Part shown: positions 26,535 to 35,493 of the stretch, piece after piece
How the letters are laid out: each line of letters begins with the position of its first letter
How positions within the stretch are numbered: position 1 is the first letter of the stretch
Source of the DNA: Lachnospiraceae bacterium
Lineage (GTDB): Bacteria; Bacillota; Clostridia; Lachnospirales; Lachnospiraceae
DNA length: 64,000 bases
Assembly: GCA_017556805.1 (NCBI GenBank)
Contig: JAFYMC010000003.1
Coordinates: 1 to 64,000, forward strand
Reading direction: 5' to 3'
Notes under the pieces: generated by a model
Told to the model about the DNA's origin: nothing
The model's input: only the letters and a program-made list of their open reading frames with translations
Database searches by the model: none
Program-made: the position numbers and the translations under genes

Positions 26535-27557
26535 ATGACACAAAAGACTACGGAAGAGAGACTTCCGAAGGTAAGCGTAATTGTACCGGCGTACAATGCG
26601 GAGAAATATTTAAATAAGTGTCTGGATTCATTGATGAACCAGACGCTGGAAGAAATCGAAGCCGTAGTTGTGAATGACGGTTCTACCGATAACAGTAAGG
26701 CGATTTTGGAAGAATACGAGAAGAAATATCCGGGTAAAGTTGTGGTACTCCATAAGGAAAACGGCGGACAGGCCTCCGCCAGAAACCTGGCGCTGAAGGT
26801 GTGCAGAGGCGAGTACATCGGTTTTTTGGATGCGGACGATTTTGTACAACCGGAAATGTTCGGGAAGCTGTATGCCACCGCAAAAACACAGAATGCGGAT
26901 TATGTAGCCTGCGGTTATAAGGACATTACCTACCGGGACGGAAAAGAAGTGGTGCTTCAGGAGTATGTGGCTTCTAAGGTTGCAACGAAGACGAAGGATT
27001 TATTTTTCGGAGCGTTGGCTTCCCCGTTTTTGCATCTATACCGAAGAGAGATTATGGAGCGGTCTGAGGTAACTTTTCCGGAGGGGTATATTTACGAGGA
27101 TACGGCATTTTATCTGAACCTGATTCCGTATTTGAAATCCATTGCCACCATAGAGGAAGCGTTGGCGGTGCGGTTGCGTCACAGTAACTCTACCATGTCT
27201 ACCTTTCGGAAAGAGCGTGTGCGCCACATCTTCCCGGTTTTAAAGGGGAGTTTGGAGTATTATAAGGCAAGAGGCTTTTTCGAAGAGTATGAAAGAGAAT
27301 TGGAGTACTTTTGCGTCCGGGTATTGCTCTGCAGCTCCATGCAGAGAATCAGCAAGGTGGGACGGTTCCGGGATGCATGGGATTTGGTAAAAGAGACGCT
27401 GGAATTTGTGAAAACAGAGTTTCCGGAATATCGGAAAAATCCGTATATGAAGTCCGGAAAGTTGGGGTTATACATGAGGAGCTTGAACCGGGTGACGGCA
27501 TATCCGGTATTGGTATTGTTTCGGTTTACAAATAAATTTAAGAGGGAATACACATGA
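26535..27557 (+). CDS. Glycosyltransferase family 2
   Basis: 340 aa. GT-A fold: VSVIVPAYNAEKYLNKCLDS at the N-terminus, VNDGSTDNS, and the metal-binding DxD in FLDADDFVQPE (about 98). The C-terminal third is helical and basic. It should transfer a sugar from a nucleotide donor during repeat-unit assembly. Its stop overlaps the start of the next GT2 gene (ATGA). Confidence 0.93.
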   Translation: MTQKTTEERLPKVSVIVPAYNAEKYLNKCLDSLMNQTLEEIEAVVVNDGSTDNSKAILEEYEKKYPGKVVVLHKENGGQASARNLALKVCRGEYIGFLDADDFVQPEMFGKLYATAKTQNADYVACGYKDITYRDGKEVVLQEYVASKVATKTKDLFFGALASPFLHLYRREIMERSEVTFPEGYIYEDTAFYLNLIPYLKSIATIEEALAVRLRHSNSTMSTFRKERVRHIFPVLKGSLEYYKARGFFEEYERELEYFCVRVLLCSSMQRISKVGRFRDAWDLVKETLEFVKTEFPEYRKNPYMKSGKLGLYMRSLNRVTAYPVLVLFRFTNKFKREYT

Positions 27558-28489
27558 AGACATCAGTAGTAATGGCAACTTATAACGGAACCGACTATTT
27601 AATCGAGCAGTTGGATTCTTTGCGGGATCAGACTAAGGCACCGGATGAGGTGATCATTTGTGACGACTGCTCTAAGGATGACACTGTACCCATGATTCGT
27701 ACCTACATAGCGGAGAATCACTTGGAAGAACGATGGAAGTTAATTGAGAATGAAGAGAATTTGGGCTATGCCAATAATTTTCATAAGGCAATGTCATTGG
27801 CTTCCGGAGATTATATCTTTTTCTCTGATCAGGATGATATCTGGTGTGTAGAAAAAATAGAAGAGATGGTATCCGTAATGGAGAAGAATCCGGATATTCA
27901 GTTGTTATGTTCTGATTATGAGCCGTTTTCCTCAGCCGAAAACGCACCGTCCGTACCGAAGAAGATTATGGAGAAGATGACCGGAGACGGTAGTATAGAG
28001 AAAATAGTGTTAAGCAGCAGGAATGTACATATTGCCAGCCTTGGGTGTGATATGTGTATCCGGAAAACTTTCCGTGACCGGACAGAGCCTTTTTGGATTA
28101 AGGGATGGGCACATGACGACTATGTATGGAAGATGGCGCAGTGTCTGGATGGGTGTTATACCTATCACAAACCGTTGATTAAGCGTAGATTGCATGCCAA
28201 TAATGTTTCCATGCGGAAGATGCACCAAAAGGACAAGCGGGTGAAGTTTTTACGGGAATTGGCAGAAGCATACACCGGAATGCTGGCCTTTGCAAAATCG
28301 ATTTCCCTGGATAAGAAAAAGATTCGTTTTATCGAACGCTCCGTGAAGGCGACGAATTTGCGGGGAGATTTGGTAGAGCATTGTAAATTGTTGAATTCCT
28401 TTAAGTTGTTGGGCTATCTGGATTGCTACCACAGTGTGAAATCGGTACTGGTGGAGCCGTATATGGCCATCAAATACAGAAAAAAGTAA
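27554..28489 (+). CDS. Glycosyltransferase family 2
   Basis: 311 aa. TSVVMATYNGTDYLIEQLDSL, CDDCSKDDTVPMI and FSDQDDIWC give the GT2 donor-site and DxD motifs. The FSDQDDIW wording is common in rhamnosyl- and galactosyltransferases of capsule loci, which fits the upstream rml genes. Overlaps the preceding GT2 gene by four bases. Confidence 0.93.
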   Translation: MKTSVVMATYNGTDYLIEQLDSLRDQTKAPDEVIICDDCSKDDTVPMIRTYIAENHLEERWKLIENEENLGYANNFHKAMSLASGDYIFFSDQDDIWCVEKIEEMVSVMEKNPDIQLLCSDYEPFSSAENAPSVPKKIMEKMTGDGSIEKIVLSSRNVHIASLGCDMCIRKTFRDRTEPFWIKGWAHDDYVWKMAQCLDGCYTYHKPLIKRRLHANNVSMRKMHQKDKRVKFLRELAEAYTGMLAFAKSISLDKKKIRFIERSVKATNLRGDLVEHCKLLNSFKLLGYLDCYHSVKSVLVEPYMAIKYRKK

Positions 28490-28529
28490 CAGTGGCATGA
28501 CTTGTTGAAGTGATAATGAGGTGACTGAA

Positions 28530-29324
28530 ATGACAGAGACAAAAAAGACGATTCAATTGTATGCAAAGGATGAGCAAATTGTTAATGCTGCGATTGATAA
28601 AATCGTAGTGGATCTATTTAATAAGCGGGACAGAAAACAGAAAAGCCAGGTGATTGTACTGACCGGTTGCTCTCCGGTGGCCGGGACTACGTATACCAGC
28701 ATTGCGTTAGGCATTGCCATGGCAAACAGTAAAAGAAAGACGCTGGTCATCGATTGTGATGTACGTAAGGCAATTAAGTACAAAAAGTTAAATGAAGAGG
28801 CAACCTCCGGTTTGGCGGATTATTTGCTGGATGATATATCTACGGTAGAAGATGTGATTTACGATACTAATATTGAGAATTTGTCTTATATGCCGTGCGG
28901 CGAGTATTCCGATCATTTTACCAGAGTACTGTGTTCTCCGAATATGAGCGATTTGATTGCAAAGGTACGGGAGAAGTACGAGTGTATTCTTTTGGATGTA
29001 CCGTCCGTTTCCATCGTTCCGGATGCACAGGTGTTATTCCCGGAGGTGGATGGTATTATTTTGTTGTCTGCATTGGGAGAAACCAGAAAAAAGCAGATTA
29101 AAGAAGCGAAGATGCGTATTGCACCGTTTGCCGAAAAGTATTACGGAATGATTGTAAATAAGATTCCGATGGATGTATACCGGCAGAATGTGAAGGATTA
29201 TAACTACTACTTTGTGAACAAAAAGGGAGAGCAAAAGTTCCATAAGAGTGAAGGATATCAGAAATACAAGAGAAGAAAAGCACATAACAGACAGGAGGCG
29301 GGAAAGAATGAAAAAAATGTTTAA
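28530..29324 (+). CDS. CpsD/CapB-like tyrosine kinase homolog with degenerate P-loop
   Basis: 264 aa from ATG 28530 (GAGGTGA upstream; the GTG at 28521 is within that site). Overall match to bacterial tyrosine kinases of capsule loci: Walker A' TLVIDCDVRK (71-80), Walker B ECILLDVPSV, and a Tyr-containing C-terminus (YNYYF). The Walker A segment reads GCSPVAGTTYTS (46-57) where kinases have PGEGKST, so the P-loop Lys is Thr. It may be inactive as a kinase and act as a partner of the Wzz-like protein at 30275 (inference). It overlaps the next gene by 17 bases. Confidence 0.75.
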   Translation: MTETKKTIQLYAKDEQIVNAAIDKIVVDLFNKRDRKQKSQVIVLTGCSPVAGTTYTSIALGIAMANSKRKTLVIDCDVRKAIKYKKLNEEATSGLADYLLDDISTVEDVIYDTNIENLSYMPCGEYSDHFTRVLCSPNMSDLIAKVREKYECILLDVPSVSIVPDAQVLFPEVDGIILLSALGETRKKQIKEAKMRIAPFAEKYYGMIVNKIPMDVYRQNVKDYNYYFVNKKGEQKFHKSEGYQKYKRRKAHNRQEAGKNEKNV

Positions 29325-30261
29325 ATATGGAATCAGACTGGCTTGTCTGCTGTTTGTGTTTTGTATGGGGGTATGGGGGAACCCGAGTGACCTGAATTAT
29401 GTGCGAGCGGATGAAGAAGAGGCGGAGGTGACTTTGTCGCCGGAGCAACTGGAGGAAGCTCCGTTTATAGTAGTGGAGAAGTATGAACTGAGCCATGAGA
29501 GAATCGTTCCGGGAATGGGATTTACCTTGAAATTACATATCAAAAATAATAGTGTATACAGAACGGTACAGCAGGTGCTGTTGGATGTTGCCAATCCGGT
29601 TGGTGTGACGCCGGTGTACGGAACGGTGACGCAGCTCTATTTAGGAGATATGAAGCCGGGAGAAAGCCGTGTGGTAGCTTTTGAATATGATGCATGGTCT
29701 TCCATTAATACGTCGGCATTATCCTTTAATGTATCATTGGTAGCAGCAGGGAAAACTAATCGTGTAGAGGTAAGGGTACCTACCGGCTTAGATAATATTT
29801 TCCATGTTATGGGAATGAACGGGGCAAACAAGGTATATGTGGGAGAGAAGACATCTGTATCGGTAAATTTCCGGGTGTTAGGTGATGAAAACGTTAGTAA
29901 TGTGGTATTACGTGTTGACAGTGACGGAGCAACGGTAGGAACCAGTCAGGTAGGTAGTTTGATTGCCGGAACCACAAAGACCCAGAGCGTTTCGTTCCAA
30001 ATGTCCCATGCCGGAAGCTATACTGCGGAATTTTACATGGAATATCTCGGCGCAGACGGGCAGACGAAATCCGAGTTTTTGGGAACAAAGGAGTTTGAAG
30101 TACAACAGATGGAGAGTGAGAATCCGAGTACCACGTTGCCGGGAGATCCGGTGACGGAACCGGAACCGGACGATACTAACGCATTTCTTTTGGCGTTGAG
30201 TGGTGTGTTGATTCTTTTAATTTTCATTGTTTCGGCAATTATACTGAAAAAGAAGAGATAA
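29308..30261 (+). CDS. Secreted, C-terminally membrane-anchored beta-domain protein
   Basis: 317 aa from ATG 29308 (CAGGAGG upstream; the longer reading from 29248 is inside the preceding gene). Signal peptide about 1-34 (ending VRA), two or three Ig/CARDB-like beta domains (IVPGMGFTLKLHIKNNS, YVGEKTSVSVNFRVLG), a PE-rich linker, a C-terminal TM (about 292-313) and a KKKR tail. The shape suits an envelope protein facing outward. Not recognised as a named family; the position between the CpsD-like and Wzz-like genes suggests a role in export or anchoring. Confidence 0.7.
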   Translation: MKKMFKYGIRLACLLFVFCMGVWGNPSDLNYVRADEEEAEVTLSPEQLEEAPFIVVEKYELSHERIVPGMGFTLKLHIKNNSVYRTVQQVLLDVANPVGVTPVYGTVTQLYLGDMKPGESRVVAFEYDAWSSINTSALSFNVSLVAAGKTNRVEVRVPTGLDNIFHVMGMNGANKVYVGEKTSVSVNFRVLGDENVSNVVLRVDSDGATVGTSQVGSLIAGTTKTQSVSFQMSHAGSYTAEFYMEYLGADGQTKSEFLGTKEFEVQQMESENPSTTLPGDPVTEPEPDDTNAFLLALSGVLILLIFIVSAIILKKKR

Positions 30262-30274
30262 GGAGGAAGCGTAA

Positions 30275-30994
30275 ATGAACGTAGATATTCGAGAACTGGA
30301 AGTCGCAGATTACGACTTGCTCGAAAATATTAAAACAGCGTTTTATCGTCTGTGGAAGTTTAAACTGGTAGTGGCGCTGATGACATTGGTAGGTTTCTTG
30401 GTATCTTTGATCTATATCAGTATTGTGGGAATCAGTGTGCAGTACTATTCTTCTGCTACCATTTACAGTATGGTGTATGGTTCCTATCAGGATTCTACCT
30501 ACGGCGTAACGGTGATGAATACCTATTCCTCTTTGCTTGGAAGTACCAATGTGTGCGAGCGTGCGGCGGTTTCTTTGCAGGACCAGGGAATTACGGGAAG
30601 TATGTTAAAGAGCATGGTATCCAGCGGACGGATTTATTTGAGCGGTGCCAGTACAAACTCTAAATCCTACGGTTATAAGCTTACGCTGGTAACCAGAAAT
30701 AGTACTCCGGAGCACGTGGTGGATATCTCAAATGCCATGTCACGGGCGTTCGCGGACGAAATAAATGATTTATTGGGAAATAAGACGCTACAGGTCGTAG
30801 ATAGTGCAGTTGGGGTATCCTCGTCAAAGACCATAAGTGCCCCGCTTATTATTGCTTTGTTTGGGGCGGTAGCTTTTATATTGACTTGTGGAGTGATTTT
30901 TATTAAGGAATTTTTCTCTGCGAGAGTGTATAGTGTGGCACAATGCGAGAACCGGAAGGAATTAGTACTAGGCATGATTCCATACCATAAATAA
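30275..30994 (+). CDS. Wzz/YveK-like chain-length regulator
   Basis: 239 aa. Two membrane segments (about 32-54 and 190-212) bracket an extracytoplasmic region, with short cytoplasmic ends: the polysaccharide co-polymerase topology of CpsC/YveK. The C-terminus (CENRKELVLGMIPYHK) would face the CpsD-like protein. A proline-rich motif before TM2, usual in the family, is weak here. AAGGAGG precedes the ATG. Confidence 0.75.
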   Translation: MNVDIRELEVADYDLLENIKTAFYRLWKFKLVVALMTLVGFLVSLIYISIVGISVQYYSSATIYSMVYGSYQDSTYGVTVMNTYSSLLGSTNVCERAAVSLQDQGITGSMLKSMVSSGRIYLSGASTNSKSYGYKLTLVTRNSTPEHVVDISNAMSRAFADEINDLLGNKTLQVVDSAVGVSSSKTISAPLIIALFGAVAFILTCGVIFIKEFFSARVYSVAQCENRKELVLGMIPYHK

Positions 30995-31012
30995 AACATA
31001 GGGATAAAGAGT

Positions 31013-31477
31013 ATGAAACAATTAAAGATTATTTTTGCGGCGTCTTCCGGAGGGCATTTGGAGCAGCTTTTGATGCTAAAGCCTTTGATGGAGAAGTATG
31101 ACAGTGTGTTTGTGACGGAAAAAACAGAATACAACGTAGGAAAAACGGATGTAAAGACCTATTATCTTTCCCAGATTAACCGGAAGGAGCTTTTGTTTTT
31201 GCCGAAGTTAATCGGAAACACCTTTCGTTCGTTGCGGATTATTATCAAGGAGCGTCCGAAGGTAATGATAACGACAGGAGTGCTGGCAATTGTGCCGCTG
31301 GCACTGCTGATGAAGCTTTTTGGAGGGAAGTTGATTTACTTAGAGTCCTTTGCAAAGGTGACCTCTAAGACCTTAAGCGGAAAGATTTTGTATCGTTTTG
31401 CGGACCAGTTCTATGTGCAGTGGGAAGAAATGTTAAAGCTGTACCCGAATGCCATTTACAAAGGAGGGATTTACTGA
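31013..31477 (+). CDS. Alg14/PssD-like glycosyltransferase subunit
   Basis: 154 aa. IIFAASSGGHLEQLLML at the N-terminus and KPKVMITTG-like RPKVMITTGVLAIVPLAL are the signature of Alg14/PssD/CpsF proteins, the membrane-recruiting half of a split GT28-type enzyme. Its stop overlaps the start of the catalytic partner gene (TGATG). Confidence 0.9.
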   Translation: MKQLKIIFAASSGGHLEQLLMLKPLMEKYDSVFVTEKTEYNVGKTDVKTYYLSQINRKELLFLPKLIGNTFRSLRIIIKERPKVMITTGVLAIVPLALLMKLFGGKLIYLESFAKVTSKTLSGKILYRFADQFYVQWEEMLKLYPNAIYKGGIY

Positions 31478-31959
31478 TGATTTTCGTGACGTTAGGATCC
31501 CAGAAGTTTCAGTTTGACCGCCTTTTGCAGAAATTGGATGAGCTGGTGGAGCGGGGCGTGATTACGGAGGAGATTACGGCGCAAATCGGTGCCAGTACCT
31601 ACCTCCCGAAGCATTATGAGTATGTGCGGTTTATGGACCGGGAGCAGTTTGCGGCTACTATGGACCGGTGTGATATTGTGGTGACCCATGGAGGGACGGG
31701 TGTCATCATTACTGCGGTAAAGAAAGGGAAGAAGGTCATTGCCGTACCTCGTCTGGCAAAGTATAAGGAACATGTGGATGACCATCAGTTGCAGCTGCTA
31801 CATCAGTTTGATGAACTGCAGATTATCTGCGCCTGCTATGAACTGGAGAATTTTGAGGCGGAATATCGCGAGATTCGTAATAAGCAGTTCCGGCCGTATG
31901 TGTCCAATACACATGTGATTATGGAGTCGATTGAGGAGTATTTGGAAAGCTTGAAGTAA
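31477..31959 (+). CDS. Alg13/PssE-like glycosyltransferase catalytic subunit
   Basis: 160 aa from ATG 31477, overlapping the previous stop by one base. GT28 C-terminal domain: IFVTLGSQKFQFDRLLQKLDE, HGGTGVIITAVKKGKKVIAVPR and EHVDDHQLQLL, as in Alg13/PssE/CpsG. Together with the Alg14-like protein it should form a two-subunit transferase acting on a lipid-linked intermediate at the membrane. Confidence 0.92.
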   Translation: MIFVTLGSQKFQFDRLLQKLDELVERGVITEEITAQIGASTYLPKHYEYVRFMDREQFAATMDRCDIVVTHGGTGVIITAVKKGKKVIAVPRLAKYKEHVDDHQLQLLHQFDELQIICACYELENFEAEYREIRNKQFRPYVSNTHVIMESIEEYLESLK

Positions 31960-31961
31960 GG

Positions 31962-32753
31962 ATGATAAGGATGATAAATAAGAAAGTAATCAGAAAGTAT
32001 GTGGAATATATTCACACCAAAATTGTACTTCTGTGGGAACAGAGAGTCTTTCATCATAAGGGAGTCCGTGTAAAGTATATGTTGAAGAAGGAAAAGAATG
32101 CGGACACCTTGGTAATTGTCTTCAGTGCATGTACCAGAGCAGGCCTAAAAGCACGGTATAACTATGTCAGAACCTTAAACGGGTTACAATGTAACAGGCT
32201 TTATATTCTGGATGATTATGCAAAGGATCATCGCGGTTCCTATTATATCGGCGGGAATTTTAAATTTGATGAAGAGGCTGCTACCAGAGCGTTGATTCAG
32301 AAAATAACGGGAGATTTGAAACCGGCAAAGGTAGTATGTTGTGGTTCCAGTAAGGGTGGCTATGCGGCACTGAATTTTGGTCTGGAGATACCGAATTCCG
32401 TTATGATAGTAGGTGCGCCGCAGTACTTTTTGACGACTTATCTTTTAGCAGGAAATATAGAGACATTGAACCATATTATGGGAGAGCGAAGCCCGGAGAA
32501 GGATGAGGAAGTGGAATTTCGTTTACAGAACAAGTTGTTAGCGAACAAGCATATACAATCTCAGAGGGTATATTTGCATTTTTCCGACAAAGAGCATACC
32601 TATGAGGAGCATATCGTACATATGGTGAAGAATATGGAAAAGGCAGGTTACTGTTTGGAGAAGGATGTTGCGGATTATACAAATCATTCGGATGTGAGTT
32701 ATCATTTCCCGGATTTTCTTAAGAGATGCGTGAATCGTGTAATAGAGGAATAG
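31962..32753 (+). CDS. Alpha/beta-hydrolase-like capsule protein (XcbB/CpsF or Asp2-like)
   Basis: 263 aa. A serine-hydrolase elbow CCGSSKGGYAALNFG (about 125-139), a late Asp region (LHFSDKEHTYE) and a His in DYTNHSDVSYHFPDF near the C-terminus fit an acyl hydrolase or transferase fold. Similar proteins occur in capsule clusters and as Asp2 of accessory Sec systems, where they add acetyl groups to sugars. Start is uncertain between ATG 31962 and ATG 31971; neither has a well-spaced site. Confidence 0.55.
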   Translation: MIRMINKKVIRKYVEYIHTKIVLLWEQRVFHHKGVRVKYMLKKEKNADTLVIVFSACTRAGLKARYNYVRTLNGLQCNRLYILDDYAKDHRGSYYIGGNFKFDEEAATRALIQKITGDLKPAKVVCCGSSKGGYAALNFGLEIPNSVMIVGAPQYFLTTYLLAGNIETLNHIMGERSPEKDEEVEFRLQNKLLANKHIQSQRVYLHFSDKEHTYEEHIVHMVKNMEKAGYCLEKDVADYTNHSDVSYHFPDFLKRCVNRVIEE

Positions 32754-32787
32754 GGGTAAGGAAAGAAGTGATTCGGAAAGGAGGACA

Positions 32788-34152
32788 ATGATGTTTGCAA
32801 TTAGGAAAGAAGCAAAAGTAGATATATGTGAACCGGAACTGAAAAATTTGAAAGCATTGTTTGTCCTTATGATGTTCTTTCTTTTGTCTGCAATTGTAAT
32901 GCCGCAATACTTTGGGGTTAATATTGGTTACGATATTACATGTGCTCGACTGTCAAATATATTGTTTATTATGTATATGTTGGCGAGCCCGTGGGTGTTT
33001 AATCATTTTCTAAAAACAATGCTGCGATGCGAAATTTTCTATCCGATGGTTTGTTATCTGCTTGTTGCAGGATATACAATGGTATTTCGAGTGGATATCA
33101 ATGCATTTTTTCTTGTTTTTTTTGAGTTTTTTTTACTCTTTATGATGATATACGGATGTCGGTATGTAATAGGTTGGAAGCGTGCGGTAAAAGGGGTAAT
33201 CGGATGTGCCTATTTCCTTTCCATATATGGAATGGTTGAGTTTGCGTATGGTAAATCATTATTTTTGCAATTTTTATCTACGATGTGGACACCGGTAAGC
33301 AATTGTTACCGATCGGGACTTTATCGAGTGATGGGACCGTGCGGACATCCGTTAGGGTATGGATTAGTTCTTCTATTGTTTATTGCACTGGCATGTATAG
33401 ATTTGGAGAAGGATGAAATTTACCTGTTTAAAAGACCGATACTGATTGTCTTGTTAATGTTAAATGTTTTTTTGACGGGTTCTAGATCAACACTTGGAAT
33501 TGCAGCTGCAGAGATGCTTGTTATTATGCTGATAAGCGGGCGTACAAATATAAAGAAATCTTTATTGATGTTGGTTGCTTTTATTTTTGGATTGGGTATT
33601 TTTTTGCTTTTGTTCCATAAAACGGGGATTGGTCGTTATATATTAATGCAGATAACAAGTGTTCTTGATACTGTATTAGGGACAGAAATTTCGGCGTTCT
33701 TTGGCGCTGATGTAGAGACACTTAATAATAGTGAAGCGCATCGAGAGGTATTGCCGAAAATCTTTACCTTAGATTGGCTGAATCCTTGGGTTGGAAGAGG
33801 CGTAAAACGTGGCTTTTCTGTGGAAATTGATGGCATATTTGTACATTCGGTAGATAATTACTATGTAGTACAATATATAAAATATGCTTACCCAGGTTTG
33901 GTTTCGTATGTGTTGTTTATGATTACAACATTAGTTGTAGTAATAAAGGGAATAGTAAAGTATAAGTCGGTGTTGTGTAAGCTTTCTTTGGTTGCAATAA
34001 TCAGTTACTTTTTTAATTTGTGGTGGCTTGATTCACTGCAAACTTTAAAATATGCTTATATAGTAATTGCTATTGTTTGCGCGTATCTTCTTTCAAAAGA
34101 GGATGAGCAAAAGAAAAATAATGAAGTAAATAGGAGGATGAGAATTGAATAA
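32788..34152 (+). CDS. Wzy-like polysaccharide polymerase / O-antigen ligase family protein
   Basis: 454 aa with about ten predicted membrane helices and a large loop between late helices (about 290-360) containing an R and H set (EAHREVLPKIFTLDWLNPWVGRGVKRGF), as in Wzy and WaaL proteins. It should link repeat units outside the membrane. Base composition is clearly more AT-rich than the rml genes. AGGAGG precedes ATG 32788/32791. Its last codons contain the ribosome site of the next gene. Confidence 0.8.
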   Translation: MMFAIRKEAKVDICEPELKNLKALFVLMMFFLLSAIVMPQYFGVNIGYDITCARLSNILFIMYMLASPWVFNHFLKTMLRCEIFYPMVCYLLVAGYTMVFRVDINAFFLVFFEFFLLFMMIYGCRYVIGWKRAVKGVIGCAYFLSIYGMVEFAYGKSLFLQFLSTMWTPVSNCYRSGLYRVMGPCGHPLGYGLVLLLFIALACIDLEKDEIYLFKRPILIVLLMLNVFLTGSRSTLGIAAAEMLVIMLISGRTNIKKSLLMLVAFIFGLGIFLLLFHKTGIGRYILMQITSVLDTVLGTEISAFFGADVETLNNSEAHREVLPKIFTLDWLNPWVGRGVKRGFSVEIDGIFVHSVDNYYVVQYIKYAYPGLVSYVLFMITTLVVVIKGIVKYKSVLCKLSLVAIISYFFNLWWLDSLQTLKYAYIVIAIVCAYLLSKEDEQKKNNEVNRRMRIE

Positions 34153-35464
34153 AAACGAATTCATTGAGAAACTTGACAAGGTGGGAATCGAGTGCGTGGT
34201 TCTTGATGACAATTTAATCAATCCTAATGAAATTATAATTTTTACAAATAAAAAAAAGTGTTTTCAACAAATGATGAAAGAAAATAACTTGCCTCGAATG
34301 GTGCAAGACGGCGAAAGAAAATGTTGCATAAGAGTTATTTCTTATAAAGAAGCAAATATTGCGCAGTGGGAAAAAGAATTGAAAAAAGAAGGGGAAAAAA
34401 AAGGCAATATAGTTACAATCGTATCCAGGGAGGATAGTAATGCATTGTTTTTATATTATGCATTTACTTCGGTGCAGATAAGTCACTGGTTGTATTATAA
34501 TATTCTTCACATTTTGAAGCAACGTATGGGATGCTCTGATAAGGAAGAATTAGCGAAATGGTTGGCGCTTTATATAAAAAAGAAAGGGTACCGCATAATT
34601 GTACGTAAAATTGTAGAGTTACCTATGGCGTTGAGAGGAGATTTGACGTTATTGCAGAAATGCACAATAAGAGGATATCAGATTTTATTGAAGGGGATCC
34701 GAAAAATAACGGTAAAAGCGTTAATAGCCAAAAGTAGTTTACATAGGATATTTACTCAAAAGAGCTATTTTGAGTATTTGAAAAAGACTTCCGGTGTTGG
34801 AGAATGTTGGAGCGTGATTAATAAGAATGTTTTTTGTTCTAGCGGAAGTATTTTAGTGAGAGATTTGCAAGAAAATCAAGCCTATTTTGTGAAAGGGAAT
34901 GAGTTGTCGGCATATCGTGGAATTGAGAACGAAATTACAATACAAAGAATATTAAAAAAGACTTCAGAGAAAGAGTATGGATTATGGTATTTGCCCATGT
35001 TGGATTATGACCCTAAATTTCGTTGGATACGATATGAATTTGTGACATGGAAATTATTGGCTCAGTATTTGCAAGAGAAACAACTTTCAAAGAGAGAGAT
35101 TACACTACTAGGCGAGTGTTTGGTTGGGTTTCTTGATCGTTTGTTGGAATTAGATATCGTACATAATGACTTGCGATGTGAAAATATAATGGTTATAACC
35201 AACGGCGACGGAACCGTTAGCGACTTTATGTTGATGGATTTTGGTTGTTCATCGTTTGAGGGCGGTGTTCCGTGGAATGAGAACACTTTTGAGGGGCGTT
35301 ATTTAAGCAAAGCAGTGTGTGGAAAGATGAGATATAACGAACATATTGTTGATGATGCGGCGTCGGCGATGTTGATTTATCTGTATGCGGGGGGGACGGA
35401 AGATGATGAGGTGGCTGTGATGCTCAGAAATCGAATAGGAAGAATCTATTTTTCTGTAAAATAA
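34145..35464 (+). CDS. Protein with kinase-like C-terminal domain, TTG start
   Basis: 439 aa. TTG 34145 is chosen because AGGAGG (34132-34137) lies eight bases upstream, inside the end of the Wzy gene. The N-terminal ~200 residues are basic and not recognised (the first ~130 could be a small nucleotidyltransferase-like fold). The C-terminal ~200 residues look like a protein-kinase-like fold: VHNDLRCENIM (339-349, catalytic-loop Asp342 and Asn347) and MDFG (364-367). Comparable kinases in glycan loci phosphorylate sugars (WaaP, Kdo kinase). Substrate unknown. AT-rich. Confidence 0.55.
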   Translation: MNKNEFIEKLDKVGIECVVLDDNLINPNEIIIFTNKKKCFQQMMKENNLPRMVQDGERKCCIRVISYKEANIAQWEKELKKEGEKKGNIVTIVSREDSNALFLYYAFTSVQISHWLYYNILHILKQRMGCSDKEELAKWLALYIKKKGYRIIVRKIVELPMALRGDLTLLQKCTIRGYQILLKGIRKITVKALIAKSSLHRIFTQKSYFEYLKKTSGVGECWSVINKNVFCSSGSILVRDLQENQAYFVKGNELSAYRGIENEITIQRILKKTSEKEYGLWYLPMLDYDPKFRWIRYEFVTWKLLAQYLQEKQLSKREITLLGECLVGFLDRLLELDIVHNDLRCENIMVITNGDGTVSDFMLMDFGCSSFEGGVPWNENTFEGRYLSKAVCGKMRYNEHIVDDAASAMLIYLYAGGTEDDEVAVMLRNRIGRIYFSVK

Positions 35465-35493
35465 TGTGTAAGAATAAAAGGTAAGAGGTAACT

